Shown piece after piece: positions 16,927 through 27,600 of a DNA stretch of 63,692 nucleotides (position 1 is its first letter; the number at the start of each line of letters is the position of its first letter). The notes beneath the pieces were generated by a model. The model made no database searches and was not told the DNA's origin. It saw only the letters and a program-made list of their open reading frames with translations. The stretch spans positions 1-63,692 of the forward strand of contig DATMBC010000075.1 of assembly GCA_035559435.1 (NCBI GenBank), written 5' to 3'. The translations under genes and the position numbers were made by a program. Source of the DNA: a bacterium. Its GTDB lineage: Bacteria; Zixibacteria; MSB-5A5; WJJR01.

Positions 16927-18288
16927 ATGCCACAGGTTCAATCACAACTGCAGACGACCTCATCGCCACCCGCCGGCGATGACTTGCGGCGTGTCCTGAC
17001 GTACTGGGACGCGGTCGCGCTGATTGCCGGGATCATGATCGGCTCGGGGATTTTCGCGACGCCACCGCAGATTGCCGCGTCGCTGGACCGGTTCGGGCCG
17101 ATGATCTCGGTGTGGCTGCTCGGAGGGCTGCTGGCGCTCTGCGGCGCGCTCACCTACGCCGAGCTGGCGGCGATGTACCCGCGCACCGGCGGCGCGTTTG
17201 TGTTTCTGCGCGAGGCGTACGGTCGGCCTCCGGCTTTTGTCTATGGCTGGTCGGCCCTGCTCATCACCTATCCCGCCTCGGTCGCCGCGGTCGCGGTGGT
17301 CTTTGCCGCGTATCTCAAGCGATTGGTTCCCGGCATCCCGATCCCCGAGAGCGTCATCGCCGCGGGGCTGGCGCTTTTCGCCTGCGGGTTGAACATGCTC
17401 GGCGTGGTTTTGGGCGCGCGGGTTCAGCGGACGTTTACCGCCGCCAAGGTGGGGGCGCTGGTGTCGCTTGTTGTCTTTGCGGTCTTTGCCACCGAGGGGC
17501 AATTTACGCACCTGACGCCGATTTGGGCGGCTCCGTCGGGAGGCTGGCAGGTGGGCGCGTTCGCGCTGGCGATGGCGTCGGTCATGTGGACCTATGAGGG
17601 TTGGGCCGACGGCCCGACCCTCTCCGGTGAAGTGAAGGACATCCGCCGCGATCTGCCGCGGGCCCTGATCATCGGCACCGGCGCGGTGACGATTGTCTAC
17701 ATCCTCGTCAACGCTTCCTACGTCTATGTTCTCTCGATTCCCGGCATCGCGGCCAGTTCCTCGGTGGCGGTGGACATGGCCGAGCACACCATGGGGCAGT
17801 TTGGCGGGCTGTTTGTCAACCTGCTGGTGATCGCCTCGACCGCGGGGAGTGTCAATGGGATGGTGATTGCCGGTTCGCGGGTGTCGTTTGCGATGGCGCG
17901 CGAGTGCCTGTTCTTCGAATCCGTTGGACGCGTGCATCCGCGTCTGCAGACCCCGGCGAACGCGCTGGCGATTCTCGGCGTGGTGTCGGCAACGTACTGC
18001 CTGCTGGGCACCTTTGACCAGCTGATCCGCTACTTTGTGTTCGTGGCAATGATCTGGTTTGTCATGAACATCCTGGCGGTCTTTGTCCTGCGCACCCGCG
18101 CGCCGCGTCTGGACCGGCCCTTCCGAGTTCCCCTCTACCCGGTGACACCGGCGATCTTTCTCGTCGTGGCGCTGGGGCTGATGTACCAGCTCTTCCACGA
18201 GAACACCCGCGATTCGGTGATCGGGCTGGTCATCATCGCGGTGAGTTTCCCTGCCTACTGGCTCTGGCGGCGCTTCTACTGCAAGTAG
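16927..18288 (+). CDS. APC-superfamily amino acid permease
   Basis: A 453-aa polytopic protein with about 12 membrane helices. The APC signature of helix 1 is clear: YWDAVALIAGIMIGSGIFAT, followed by GGLLALCGALTYAELAAMYP (helices 2-3). The central MWTYEGWADGPTLSGEVKD resembles the LAT/SteT-like exchangers and serine/threonine transporters. Substrate cannot be assigned. There is no good Shine-Dalgarno before the ATG at 16927, but the N-terminal length suits the family. It stands alone between the PhoD-like gene and the convergent efflux operon. Confidence 0.88.
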   Translation: MPQVQSQLQTTSSPPAGDDLRRVLTYWDAVALIAGIMIGSGIFATPPQIAASLDRFGPMISVWLLGGLLALCGALTYAELAAMYPRTGGAFVFLREAYGRPPAFVYGWSALLITYPASVAAVAVVFAAYLKRLVPGIPIPESVIAAGLALFACGLNMLGVVLGARVQRTFTAAKVGALVSLVVFAVFATEGQFTHLTPIWAAPSGGWQVGAFALAMASVMWTYEGWADGPTLSGEVKDIRRDLPRALIIGTGAVTIVYILVNASYVYVLSIPGIAASSSVAVDMAEHTMGQFGGLFVNLLVIASTAGSVNGMVIAGSRVSFAMARECLFFESVGRVHPRLQTPANALAILGVVSATYCLLGTFDQLIRYFVFVAMIWFVMNILAVFVLRTRAPRLDRPFRVPLYPVTPAIFLVVALGLMYQLFHENTRDSVIGLVIIAVSFPAYWLWRRFYCK

Positions 18289-18372
18289 AGTCGCTCCTGC
18301 CGTGCACGGCCCGCGAGGGCCATGCCCGACGGCCCGAACCTGCTCTGTTCGATGTCCGCGAATTATGCGGTC

Positions 18373-19626
18373 TTACTCGTAGCGCAGCGCTTCAATGGGG
18401 TTGACGCGCGCGGCGCGCCAGGCGGGGTAGAGGCCGGCGATCATGCCGGTGCCGGCCGACATTGCCAGGCCGATAAAGGTCCACAGCAAGGAGAGCGAGT
18501 AGTGCCAGTCGAGCAGGGAGGTTACCAGCAGGCCGACCAGCGCGCCGACCACGATGCCGATGATGCCGCCCATGCCGGTCAGGGTGCCGGCTTCGACGAG
18601 GAACTGGAACATGATGTTGGCGCGGCGGGCGCCGACCGCCTTGCGCACGCCGATCTCGCGCGTGCGCTGGGTGACCGCGATCAGCATGATGTTCATCACG
18701 CCGATCACGCCGACCAGCAACCCGACGCAGGCGACGCCGGTCGCGCCGAGCTGCACTTTGACGACGATGTCGCCGACCTGGTCTTTGAACCGGGCCTGGG
18801 TCTCGACGCCGAAGTTGTTCTCGTCTTCCGGCCGCAGTTTCCGCACCCGGCGCACGGCGTTGACGACCTGATCGAGGGCCTCGTCGAAGACCTCGCGCGA
18901 GACCGCGCTGACCAGCAGTTCCACTTCCTTTTCGTTGGGGTAGAGCCGCTCGAAAGTGGACATCGGGATGAAGGCGAAATCGTTCTCACTGATGTTGAAG
19001 AAGTCCTCGATGTGCTCCATCACGCCAATGACCTGGAACCTGTAGCCGTTGATGCGGATGTCCTTGCCGACCGCGTCGGCTCGGGTGTCGAAGAGGGCGT
19101 CGGCGATCTCGGGTCCGATGACAACCACCATCGCCTCGCGCGCCATGTCGTTGTCGTCAAACGAGCGGCCGTGTTCGATCTCCCGCGCCATCACATCAAC
19201 CCACTCCGGCCAGGTGCCGCGGAAATCGTCGGGGGTGCGGATTTCCTTTTCCTCGTACTTGAGGATGTTGTTGCGGGCGCTCTTCTGCGGCGCGATCGCG
19301 CCGACCAACGGACACATCTCGCGGATGGCGTAGGCCTCGTCCATCGTGATCGGCTTGCGGCGGCGCTCCTCCTCGGTCAGGTTGTCCCAGTCCTCGTGGC
19401 CGGTCCACTGGCTGACGTACATCACGTTGCGGCCGATCTTGTCGATCGATTCGTAGGTGTACTGCGTGAACCCGTCCATGATCGTGTTGACAAGGATCAC
19501 CGCCCCGACGCCGATCATGACGCCGATAATAGTCATGATCGAGCGGAACTTGTTGACGCGGACGGCATCGAACGCCAGCCGCATCCCCTCGACCATCTCC
19601 GGCCAGGTCTTGACCGACTTACTCAT
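18373..19626 (-). CDS. MacB/FtsX-type ABC transporter permease (second of a pair)
   Basis: A 417-aa permease: an N-terminal membrane helix (FRSIMTIIGVMIGVGAVILV), a large periplasmic MacB core of about 230 residues, and three C-terminal FtsX helices beginning VGLLVGVIGVMNIMLIAVTQ, with RTREIGVRKAVGARR in the coupling loop. MacB-type transporters do not move substrate through the membrane but transmit mechanical force to a periplasmic adaptor. It begins inside the end of its paralogue (8-nt overlap). No nucleotide-binding domain is fused. Confidence 0.9.
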   Translation of the reverse strand: MSKSVKTWPEMVEGMRLAFDAVRVNKFRSIMTIIGVMIGVGAVILVNTIMDGFTQYTYESIDKIGRNVMYVSQWTGHEDWDNLTEEERRRKPITMDEAYAIREMCPLVGAIAPQKSARNNILKYEEKEIRTPDDFRGTWPEWVDVMAREIEHGRSFDDNDMAREAMVVVIGPEIADALFDTRADAVGKDIRINGYRFQVIGVMEHIEDFFNISENDFAFIPMSTFERLYPNEKEVELLVSAVSREVFDEALDQVVNAVRRVRKLRPEDENNFGVETQARFKDQVGDIVVKVQLGATGVACVGLLVGVIGVMNIMLIAVTQRTREIGVRKAVGARRANIMFQFLVEAGTLTGMGGIIGIVVGALVGLLVTSLLDWHYSLSLLWTFIGLAMSAGTGMIAGLYPAWRAARVNPIEALRYE

Positions 19627-20842
19627 AGGACAGCGCCTTGATCGGGTCGAGGCGCGAGGCCTTCCACGCCGGGTAAATGCCGAAGAACAGGCCGACGCCG
19701 GTCGAGATGCCGAGGCCGAGAATCAACCCCAGCGCCGTGGCCGAGACATGGATGTCCAGCAGGGAGGTCAGCACGGTCCGTCCCAGGAGGATTCCGAAGG
19801 TGGCGCCCAACAGCCCGCCGACCAGCGAAAGGATCAGCGATTCGTAGAGGAATTGCAGCAGCACATGCCGCCGGCGCGCGCCGATCGACTTGCGGATGCC
19901 GATTTCGCGAGTGCGCTCGGACACGGAGATCATCATGATGTTCATGATGACGATCCCGCCGATGACAATCGACAGAAGCGGCAGCGACACCACCAGCACC
20001 CGGAAGGCGCGGGTGATGTTGTTGATGAAGCTGAGGATCGCATCGGGGGTGAAGATCTCGAAGTCATCGGGCTTCTCGTAGTCGACCCGACGGATGGTGC
20101 GCAGCACCACGCGCACCTGGTCCATGGCGCGTTCGCGGGACTCCATCGATGCGGCCCTGATCACCAGATTGACCGGGTTGCCCGGCTTGGGATACAGCGA
20201 CTGATGGGTGGCCAACGGAATGGAGACAAACTCGTCGGCTTCGTCGCCGAAGAGGCCGCCGACCGACTCCGCGACGCCGATCACGGTGAATTCTTTGGGC
20301 CCGATCCGAATGCGTTTGCCGATGGGATCCTCGTTGGGAAAGAGCTTGTCTTTCACCTTGCCGCCAATGAAGGCGACTTTGGCGCGGCGGTGGTCATCCT
20401 CCCAGGAGAAGTAACGTCCTTCCACGACGTCCTTTTCGCGAATGGCCAGCATGTTGGGCGTCTCGCCGGTGACCTGCACCCAGCTCATACCCTGCGCGCC
20501 GTATTTGAGATGATCGCTGGCATACCCCTCGGCGCCGATGTCCTCGCAGTCGGGGCAGCCCTCGCGCAACGGATCGATCAGGTGGCGGTTGAGTTTCTTG
20601 CGCTTGAGACGCTCGAGGTACTGCTTCATGTCGACGGCGAAACCGATGCGGGAAACCATGAACGTGTTCGGCCCCATCGACTCGAACGTCTGCACCATGT
20701 TCTTCTGCATGCCCTCGACGGTCGAGACGATGGCAATGACCGACGTCACGCCCATCACCATGCCGACGATGGTCAGGACAGAGCGGAGGCGGTTGACCCA
20801 CAGGGCGGAAAACGCCTCTTTGATGAGAGACAAAAGGATCAT
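19619..20842 (-). CDS. MacB/FtsX-type ABC transporter permease (first of a pair)
   Basis: A 407-aa paralogue of the next gene, with the same layout: N-terminal helix (LRSVLTIVGMVMGVTSVIAI), a periplasmic MacB core containing a CPDCEDIG segment (two cysteines not seen in the paralogue), and the FtsX block SIVIGGIVIMNIMMISVSER with RTREIGIRKSIGARR. Having two different permeases suggests a heterodimeric exporter. It lies 21 nt after the membrane-fusion protein gene, with which it should form a periplasmic-adaptor efflux complex. Confidence 0.9.
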   Translation of the reverse strand: MILLSLIKEAFSALWVNRLRSVLTIVGMVMGVTSVIAIVSTVEGMQKNMVQTFESMGPNTFMVSRIGFAVDMKQYLERLKRKKLNRHLIDPLREGCPDCEDIGAEGYASDHLKYGAQGMSWVQVTGETPNMLAIREKDVVEGRYFSWEDDHRRAKVAFIGGKVKDKLFPNEDPIGKRIRIGPKEFTVIGVAESVGGLFGDEADEFVSIPLATHQSLYPKPGNPVNLVIRAASMESRERAMDQVRVVLRTIRRVDYEKPDDFEIFTPDAILSFINNITRAFRVLVVSLPLLSIVIGGIVIMNIMMISVSERTREIGIRKSIGARRRHVLLQFLYESLILSLVGGLLGATFGILLGRTVLTSLLDIHVSATALGLILGLGISTGVGLFFGIYPAWKASRLDPIKALSYE

Positions 20843-20863
20843 GGCCGTCCGCGCGCGAGGCGG

Positions 20864-22201
20864 CTACTTCTTGTCCGGGCCGCCGCCGGTGGGATTATCG
20901 ACGCGCACCAACTCCCCGTCGGAGAGACGTCGCAACGTCTGGAAGGAGCCGGAGACCACGCTGTCGCCGGGAGCCAGGCCCTCGTGCACGGCGATGTTGC
21001 GGTCATCGGCAATGCCGGTCCGGATCTCCCGGAAGGCGGCCTTGCCATCCTTGATCAGAAAGACGCCGGTCTTGCGGATCTTCTTGGCTTTGCGTGCCGG
21101 GCCTGATTCAGTCGACTCGGCATCGGGGTCGTCAGTGGCGGCGGCGTGCGCCGTGCCAACCGCGCTGGCCTCCTCGACGGGCGTCGCGGACTTCTTGAGC
21201 GAGTCCGGATCGAACTCACGGGTGACGACGGCGGCATACGGAACCAGCAGGGCATCCGCCGCGGTCGCGGTGGTGATGTCCACCGAGGCCGACATGCCGG
21301 GACGCACTCCGGGGTTGGCATCGGCGAAACGCACCTTGACCCGGAAGCTGGTGGTGTAGCTTTCGGTCCCCTGGCCCGAGATGGTCGCCGAGTTGCCGAC
21401 TTCCACCACTTCGCCGGCAAACGACGTGTCGCGGAAGGCATCGACGCGGATCTTGGCGGTCTGGCCCACCTGGACCTTGGCGACTTCGGTCTCATCGACA
21501 TCGACTTCGACCTCGAACACCGACAGATCGGCGATCGTCATCAGCGTCTGGCCCTGTGTAAACGAGGTCTGCGCCTGCGAGATTTCGCCGACCTCCGCGC
21601 CGAGGTAGGTTACCACGCCGTCCATCGGCGCGGTGATCCGGGTCTTGCGCAGATTATCCAGCGCCTTGTCGAGGCGGGCGCGGCCGGTTTTGACCTGCGC
21701 CTCCATGGCGTCGTACTCGGCCTTGCTGCTTTCGTAGGCAAGCCGGGCGTTGGTGTATTCGGTTTCCGAGGACAGTTTCTGGGCGTAGAGTTTTTCCTGC
21801 CGTTCGGCCTCGAGCTTGTCGCGTTCGAATTGCGCCTTGGCGGAAGCCGTGCGTGAGGTCAACTCATCCAGCGAGTAACGCGCCTGGGCGACATCCGATT
21901 TCAGCTGGACGGTGTCCAAAAGCAGGAGTGGTTGCCCCTTGGTGACTCGATCCCCTTCGCGGACATAGATTTCGCGAATCTCGGCCGAGACCTCCGCCAC
22001 GATGTTGACCTTGGTCTGCGGCTGGATACGTCCGGAAGCGTTGACCAGTTCGGTGATGTCGTCCTTGATCGCGACATCCGCCTGAACCACCGTGCGTTTG
22101 TCGCCGGATTTGGTGAGGGAAATCAGAGCAAAGACGATGATGATCAAAGCGATGCCGCCGCCGATCAGCAGCTTCTTCCGGGAGCGCCATTTGATAGCCA
22201 T
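20864..22201 (-). CDS. HlyD/RND-type membrane fusion protein (MacA-like adaptor)
   Basis: A 445-aa periplasmic adaptor. One N-terminal membrane helix (LLIGGGIALIIIVFALI) is followed by a barrel-sandwich/lipoyl domain (VNASGRIQPQTKVNIVAEVS), a long coiled-coil hairpin (YSLDELTSRTASAKAQFERD and onward to about residue 185), the returning lipoyl strand TAPMDGVVTYLGAEVGEI, and beta-barrel and membrane-proximal domains. An acidic Thr/Ala/Asp-rich insert near residue 355 is unusual. The ATG at 22201 gives MAIKWRSRKK; a TTG 30 nt upstream is in frame. It would link the two MacB-like permeases to an outer-membrane channel encoded elsewhere. Confidence 0.88.
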   Translation of the reverse strand: MAIKWRSRKKLLIGGGIALIIIVFALISLTKSGDKRTVVQADVAIKDDITELVNASGRIQPQTKVNIVAEVSAEIREIYVREGDRVTKGQPLLLLDTVQLKSDVAQARYSLDELTSRTASAKAQFERDKLEAERQEKLYAQKLSSETEYTNARLAYESSKAEYDAMEAQVKTGRARLDKALDNLRKTRITAPMDGVVTYLGAEVGEISQAQTSFTQGQTLMTIADLSVFEVEVDVDETEVAKVQVGQTAKIRVDAFRDTSFAGEVVEVGNSATISGQGTESYTTSFRVKVRFADANPGVRPGMSASVDITTATAADALLVPYAAVVTREFDPDSLKKSATPVEEASAVGTAHAAATDDPDAESTESGPARKAKKIRKTGVFLIKDGKAAFREIRTGIADDRNIAVHEGLAPGDSVVSGSFQTLRRLSDGELVRVDNPTGGGPDKK

Positions 22202-22267
22202 GCCCCCTGAGTACGGACATGACAGCGGCAAGTTGCGTTGGTGCCCGACTTTTTTCGGCCGCGGCGC

Positions 22268-24361
22268 TCACTCCAAGCCGTAATCAAGCACATAATCCGG
22301 CGGCTCGCCGCCGGGCCCCTTCAGGTAGTGCTCCAACCACTGAAGCATCCGCAGGTTGTAGTCGCGCTGGGCGGCGGCCTTGCGATTGCCGTGCGCCTCA
22401 TCGGGATACCACACCAGACGGACCGGCGCCTTCCCGCGCATCGTCAGGTGGGTGTAAAGCTCCAGCGATTGGGAGGGATTGACTCGCGTATCCTTCTTGC
22501 CGTGCAGGATCAACGTCGGCGTCTTTGATCGGTCGGCGTAGTAGATCGGGCTGCGTTCCAGCAGGAATTGCCAGTTCTCCCACGGCGTCTTGCGCAGATG
22601 CACTTCGATCAATTCGTTGGGAATGTCAGAAATCGCGAACTTTGAGACCTGATCGGTGACGCCGACCGACATGACCGCCGCGGCGAAGCGATCGGAGTAG
22701 TAGGTCGCGCACCAGGCCGTGGCGTAGCCGCCGTATGATCCCCCCGTCACTCCCACCTTGGCGCTGTCGACCAGTCCGGCGCCGATCAGGTGGTCGACGC
22801 CGTCGATCAGGTCGTCGAATTCCTTCCCGGCCAAATCGCCGTGGTCCATCTTCGAGAATTCCACTCCCCGCCCGGTGCTGGCCCGGTAGTTCGGGTAGAA
22901 GACCGCCATGCCGCGGGCGGCGGCGACCTGCCCGGCGCTGGCGTAATTGGTCAGCCAGCCATTCTGATAATGCGCCTCCGGACCCCCATGCACCTGCAAG
23001 ATGAGGGGGTAGCGGGTGCCGGGTTGTTCGTTGAGGGGACGGATCAGGATGCCTTCGATCTCCAGGCCATCCCGCGCCGTGTAGCGGACCACTTCCTGCG
23101 GCGCCAGGGCGCAATCGGCCAGCCAAAGGTTGTTGTCGGTCAGACGCACCGGCTCGGAACCGGTGCTCCGGCGGTAGTAGACTTCCGTGGGATGCCGCGG
23201 TGAATTCCCGGTCAGCGCCAGCGCGCCGGTCAGGTCCGCATACGAAAACGACGTGAAGATCGCGCCCTCCTCGGGCCGGCCGATGGGTGTCTGCCGGTCG
23301 GACCAGATCGGCGCGGGAGAGGCATACAGGCGCGACTGGCGTTCATCGAGGCCGATCACGTCGAGATGCGACCAAACGCCCTGATTGACGAGGACGACCA
23401 GCGACTGATTGTCGCGCCAGGCAAAATCGGCGATGTCGCCCTGCAGGTCGGGGATGATGTCGATCGGAACGCCGCCGGAAGACGGCGCGATCATCAACCG
23501 TCCCGCGGCGGGATCGTTGGGATCGGCCCCGGCGATCATGGCCAGATGGCGCCCGTCGGGCGACCAGGCCACCTGTCCGATCTTGCCGGGATTGTCGATT
23601 CTGGCGATCAGCGCGCCGTTTGCGGCATCGATGACGTGCACGCGACGGCGCATGTACTCATCGTCGGCCATGGCGGTCGGCGCCAGACAGAGCGCGATTT
23701 TCCCGCCGTCGGGGCTCCAGTGCGCCTCGGAGGCGCTGCCGGTCAGGTCCAGCCGCTTGGCCAGCGAATCGGGGGCGTCCACCGCGCGCACCCAGACCCG
23801 GACCGGTTCTTTGGACTCGGTATAGACTTCCTGCGTGAAGCCCTTCTTGCGGAGTGACTCGATCGCCTTCGGGGTCGGCTCGGTCGCCAGGAAGAACAGG
23901 CGCTGCCCGGAGGGATCCAGTTCATAATTGGCGATGTCGGCGCCATGTTCGGCGATCTTGCGCGATTCGCCGCCGTCAAGGGGGATCTCATAGAGCGCGC
24001 GTTTCTCATCCTCGCCGCGGCGGGCCAGATAGGTGATCGCGCGGCCATCGGGCGTCCAGCGCACCGTGGTCACATTGACCGCGCCGGTGACATACGGCCG
24101 CGAGCGCCCGTCGGCGTCGACCACATGCAGCTCCTCCCACGCCGCGCCATCCTTCTCGGTGCGCAGATCGCGGGGCACGCGCAGCGTGTAGGCGATCCAT
24201 TTCCCATCGGGGGAGATGACGGCGCTGGTGACGCCGCGCAGGCGGGCCACTTGATCGGGTGTCAGGGGATCGCGCGCGGCGGCGTCACGCGGCCAGACGG
24301 CCAACACGACCAAGGCGACCAGCGTGGCGATCGTCACAACCGGCAGTGGACGACACTTCAT
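22268..24361 (-). CDS. Exported S9-family (prolyl oligopeptidase/acylaminoacyl-peptidase-like) serine peptidase
   Basis: A 697-aa exported peptidase. A signal peptide (MKCRPLPVVTIATLVALVVL, cleaved near AAARD) is followed by a WD40/TolB-like seven-bladed propeller containing repeated SPDGKW and WTPDGR motifs. The C-terminal alpha/beta-hydrolase has Ser542 in GGSYGGY, Asp624 in HGKKDTRVNP and His657 in DEAHGNRK, the full S9C triad. It probably trims oligopeptides in the periplasm. The ATG at 24361 is preceded by CCGGAGGCTGCC; the frame reaching further upstream has no such site. It is divergent from the cytochrome locus and 66 nt ahead of the efflux operon. Confidence 0.93.
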   Translation of the reverse strand: MKCRPLPVVTIATLVALVVLAVWPRDAAARDPLTPDQVARLRGVTSAVISPDGKWIAYTLRVPRDLRTEKDGAAWEELHVVDADGRSRPYVTGAVNVTTVRWTPDGRAITYLARRGEDEKRALYEIPLDGGESRKIAEHGADIANYELDPSGQRLFFLATEPTPKAIESLRKKGFTQEVYTESKEPVRVWVRAVDAPDSLAKRLDLTGSASEAHWSPDGGKIALCLAPTAMADDEYMRRRVHVIDAANGALIARIDNPGKIGQVAWSPDGRHLAMIAGADPNDPAAGRLMIAPSSGGVPIDIIPDLQGDIADFAWRDNQSLVVLVNQGVWSHLDVIGLDERQSRLYASPAPIWSDRQTPIGRPEEGAIFTSFSYADLTGALALTGNSPRHPTEVYYRRSTGSEPVRLTDNNLWLADCALAPQEVVRYTARDGLEIEGILIRPLNEQPGTRYPLILQVHGGPEAHYQNGWLTNYASAGQVAAARGMAVFYPNYRASTGRGVEFSKMDHGDLAGKEFDDLIDGVDHLIGAGLVDSAKVGVTGGSYGGYATAWCATYYSDRFAAAVMSVGVTDQVSKFAISDIPNELIEVHLRKTPWENWQFLLERSPIYYADRSKTPTLILHGKKDTRVNPSQSLELYTHLTMRGKAPVRLVWYPDEAHGNRKAAAQRDYNLRMLQWLEHYLKGPGGEPPDYVLDYGLE

Positions 24362-24491
24362 GGCAGCCTCCGGAGATTGCGGCGCGGTGCGCAATGAACC
24401 GGACCCGCATACGGGTATTTCCGCGCCGCCGGGGCCTACGATAGCAACACCGGGCCGCGTTGTCGACGGCGTTGTCAGAAATCTGGCAAAA

Positions 24492-24516
24492 CTGTCAAAA
24501 GTCGCGGCGAATTCGG
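24492..24516 (+). promoter_or_regulatory. CTGTCAAAA-type motif, copy 1, upstream of the 42-haem cytochrome
   Basis: CTGTCAAAA (24492-24500) is followed by TCGCG, then GAAT, then CGG. The same order occurs upstream of ccmF at 35739. It is 108 nt before the cytochrome start and lies in the region divergent from the S9 peptidase. This could be a regulator site for the electron-transfer locus. Confidence 0.35.
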
Positions 24517-24608
24517 ACAAGAACCTGTCACTATGTGCCGTCGCTCCCTTGCGTTTATCCCCTATCCCATATCTTGTTTGCGTCACCGGAGCGTACTCCG
24601 GTCGGAGG

Positions 24609-27600
24609 ATGAGAACCCCTATGCCCCATCGGCGTGGCGTGACAATGGTGTGGTTGCTGCTTTGGGCGGCGGCCCTGATGCTGACCGTGGCTTCGCGCGC
24701 GGCCCTCGGCGCGGAGAAGACTTGCTACGACTGCCACGAGGAGGCAAAGACCCGCTTCAAGAAGAAAGTTCAGCACGAACCGGTCGCCAAAGGCGATTGC
24801 GAAGATTGCCATCTGCGCCACGGGTTCTCGAATATGCTGATCCTCAAAAAGGACGGCAAAGAACTCTGCTTGGAATGCCACACCGATTTCGACACCACCG
24901 TGGCATCCGGCGCGCATGCGCACCCGGCGTTCGCGCAGGGAATGTGCAACACCTGCCATGAGCCGCACGCCTCCGATCAAAAGGGACTGATCCGCCACCT
25001 CGACGGCGATGTAGTCTGCCTCGCCTGCCATAAGCAATTGGCGGACACGTCATCGGCCTCGCGGCAGCATCCGCCGTTTGCCGAACGCGCCTGCGGGCAG
25101 TGCCACGTGCCCCACACCGGTCCGTTGGACAAGCTCCTCAACGCCGATCAGCGCTCGCAGTGCGGGGTCTGCCACGACAATGGGGGCGTTCAGCGCGCGC
25201 ATGACGCCAAGGGGATCAACCCGGCGGGGCTGGAATGCTCGGGCTGCCACGATCCGCATCGCTCGTCCAAGCCCGCGCTGATCGGCGAGCATGTGCATCC
25301 GCCAGTGGCCGACGGCATGTGCGACGCCTGCCACACCGGGGAACCTGTGCCGCCGCAGTCCATCGGCGCGGCCGATTCCACCTGGAACGGGTGCTCCGCC
25401 TGCCATGAGAACATCGGCGCCAAACTGGAACTGGCCACGCCGCATGCGCCGGCCGCCATGGGCGAATGCTACCAATGTCACTCGGCGCATCAATCCAGTC
25501 GCCCGGGGCTTTTGAAGGATGGCGTGGCGCTGCTGTGCCAGACCTGCCATGAGGACATGTCGGCGCCGGTGCTGGAAAAGACGGTCAGCATTCACCAGCC
25601 GGTGCTGGCGGGAAACTGCAACGTCTGCCACGACGCGCACGGCTCCGCGGAAAAATCGCTGTTGATCAAACCCGGCGAGGCGCTCTGCCGCGATTGCCAC
25701 ACGGACGCGAAATTCACCGCGTCGCATCATCTGCAGGCCGCCGACCTCGGCTGCCTGGACTGCCATTCGCCGCATGCGAGCATGCAGCCGGCGCTGTTGC
25801 GCGAAACGCCGCAAGCCACCTGCGTCAAATGCCATGATCCGCGCCTGTCGCCGACGATGGTGGCGCACGAGCCGGTCAAGCAGGGCGATTGCGCCATCTG
25901 TCACGACCCGCACGCCGGCGTCGGCGCCAAGTCATTGCAGCAGGAGCCGCCGATGCTCTGCTTCAATTGCCATCAGAACATCGCGCGTTTTGTCACCGCC
26001 GAACACAAGCATTCGGTGGTGGAGGACTGCGGCACCTGTCACGGCGCGCACGAAGCGCCGCACAAGGGACTACTGTTGAAGCCCGGGTCCGGGGTCTGCG
26101 CCGATTGCCATGATGTCGCACGCGACCCGGCGGCCAAGTCGGTGCACAAACCCTTCGATCAGGGGGATTGCGGCGGTTGCCACAATCCGCACGGCAGCCA
26201 GTTTGCCAACCTCCTGGGCCCGCGCCGGCAGATGCTGAGCACGCCGGTCGGACAGATATTCAACTACCCCAAACTGGACAGCACGTCCGTCTCTCTCTGC
26301 CGGACCTGTCACGCCGACGAAATCGATCTGTGGCAGACCAAGACCGTGCAGCACCTGCCGGCGCGCAACGGCGAGTGCTCCGCCTGCCACTCGGCCCATC
26401 AGTCGCCCAATGGCAATCTGCTGACGAAGCCGACCTACGAGCTCTGTCAGGGGTGCCACGATCCCGCCGCCATTCCGGCCGAGCCGCATCGGGGGATCAA
26501 TCTGGCCAGCGCCGATTGCGCCCAATGCCATGACCCGCACGCTTCAGAGCGCAAGGGGCTGATCAAGTCGAACACGCACGTGCCGTTCGGCGATGGCTCC
26601 TGCGATGCCTGCCACACCGGCCCGGGGAGCGTCACGCTCACGGCCGCGCAGCCCGATCTCTGCCTGACCTGTCATGAGGACCTGCAGACGCAACTGGACA
26701 TGACCGTCGCGCATGCGCTGGCGGCAGGCGGCGAGTGCACGGCCTGCCACAGCGCACACTCGTCGAACGAGCCGCATCTGTTGACGGGCAAACTGTCGTC
26801 GGTCTGCGGATCATGCCATGATGCCACCCCCGGCAAGATCCGCCACCGTCCCTATGCGGAAGGCGACTGCCGGCGCTGCCATGAGCCGCATGGTTCCGCG
26901 CAGCCCGGCCTGCTGGTGAAAAACGCGAACGGTCTCTGCCTGGATTGTCACACCACATTGGCGGAACGTATGCAGAACGAGACACGTCACGGCGCCATTG
27001 CCGAAGGGTGCCTGGCCTGCCATGCCGGCCATGCGTCGGACAACGCCTCGCTCCTGCAGTTGCCGCCGTCGGAGCTCTGCGGCAAGTGCCATGACACCAA
27101 GACCGCCGCCTGGCGCGCGGTGCATGTGGTGCCGGGCGTGGCGGCCACCGGCGGCGACTGCATGTCCTGCCACGATCCGCACACCACGGCCGCCCGAGGC
27201 ATGGCGATGCTCAAGCGCTCGCAGCATCCCCCCTTTGAAGCGCGCGAGTGCGGCGCCTGCCACGAAGCCGGCGCGACCGAAGTCCGTGGCGACCGTCAGC
27301 TGTGCGGGCAATGCCACGACGAGACGATCGCGGCCATCGACGGCATGCCGGTGGTGCACGCGGCCATGGCCGACAGCGCCGCCTGTATGACCTGCCACTC
27401 GCCGCACGTGGGCGACACCCCCGCGCTGCTGCGCAAGACCGGGTTCTCCGTCTGCACCAACTGCCACGAAACGATCAACCTCGCCGATTCGGTGGTGCAC
27501 AACCCGGCGCGCGAGGACTGCGCGATATGCCACACCCCGCATGGCGGCAGCGACGCGCGGCTGTTGTCCGAGACGGACATCATGGCGTTGTGCATGCGCT

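Noticed and set aside
18322-19641. 439-aa plus-strand open frame
   Set aside because: It is antisense to the MacB-type permease, is extremely His/Asp-rich and has no recognisable domain.
24324-24608. N-terminal extension of the giant cytochrome
   Set aside because: It overlaps the divergent promoter region and would put the signal peptide deep within the protein.
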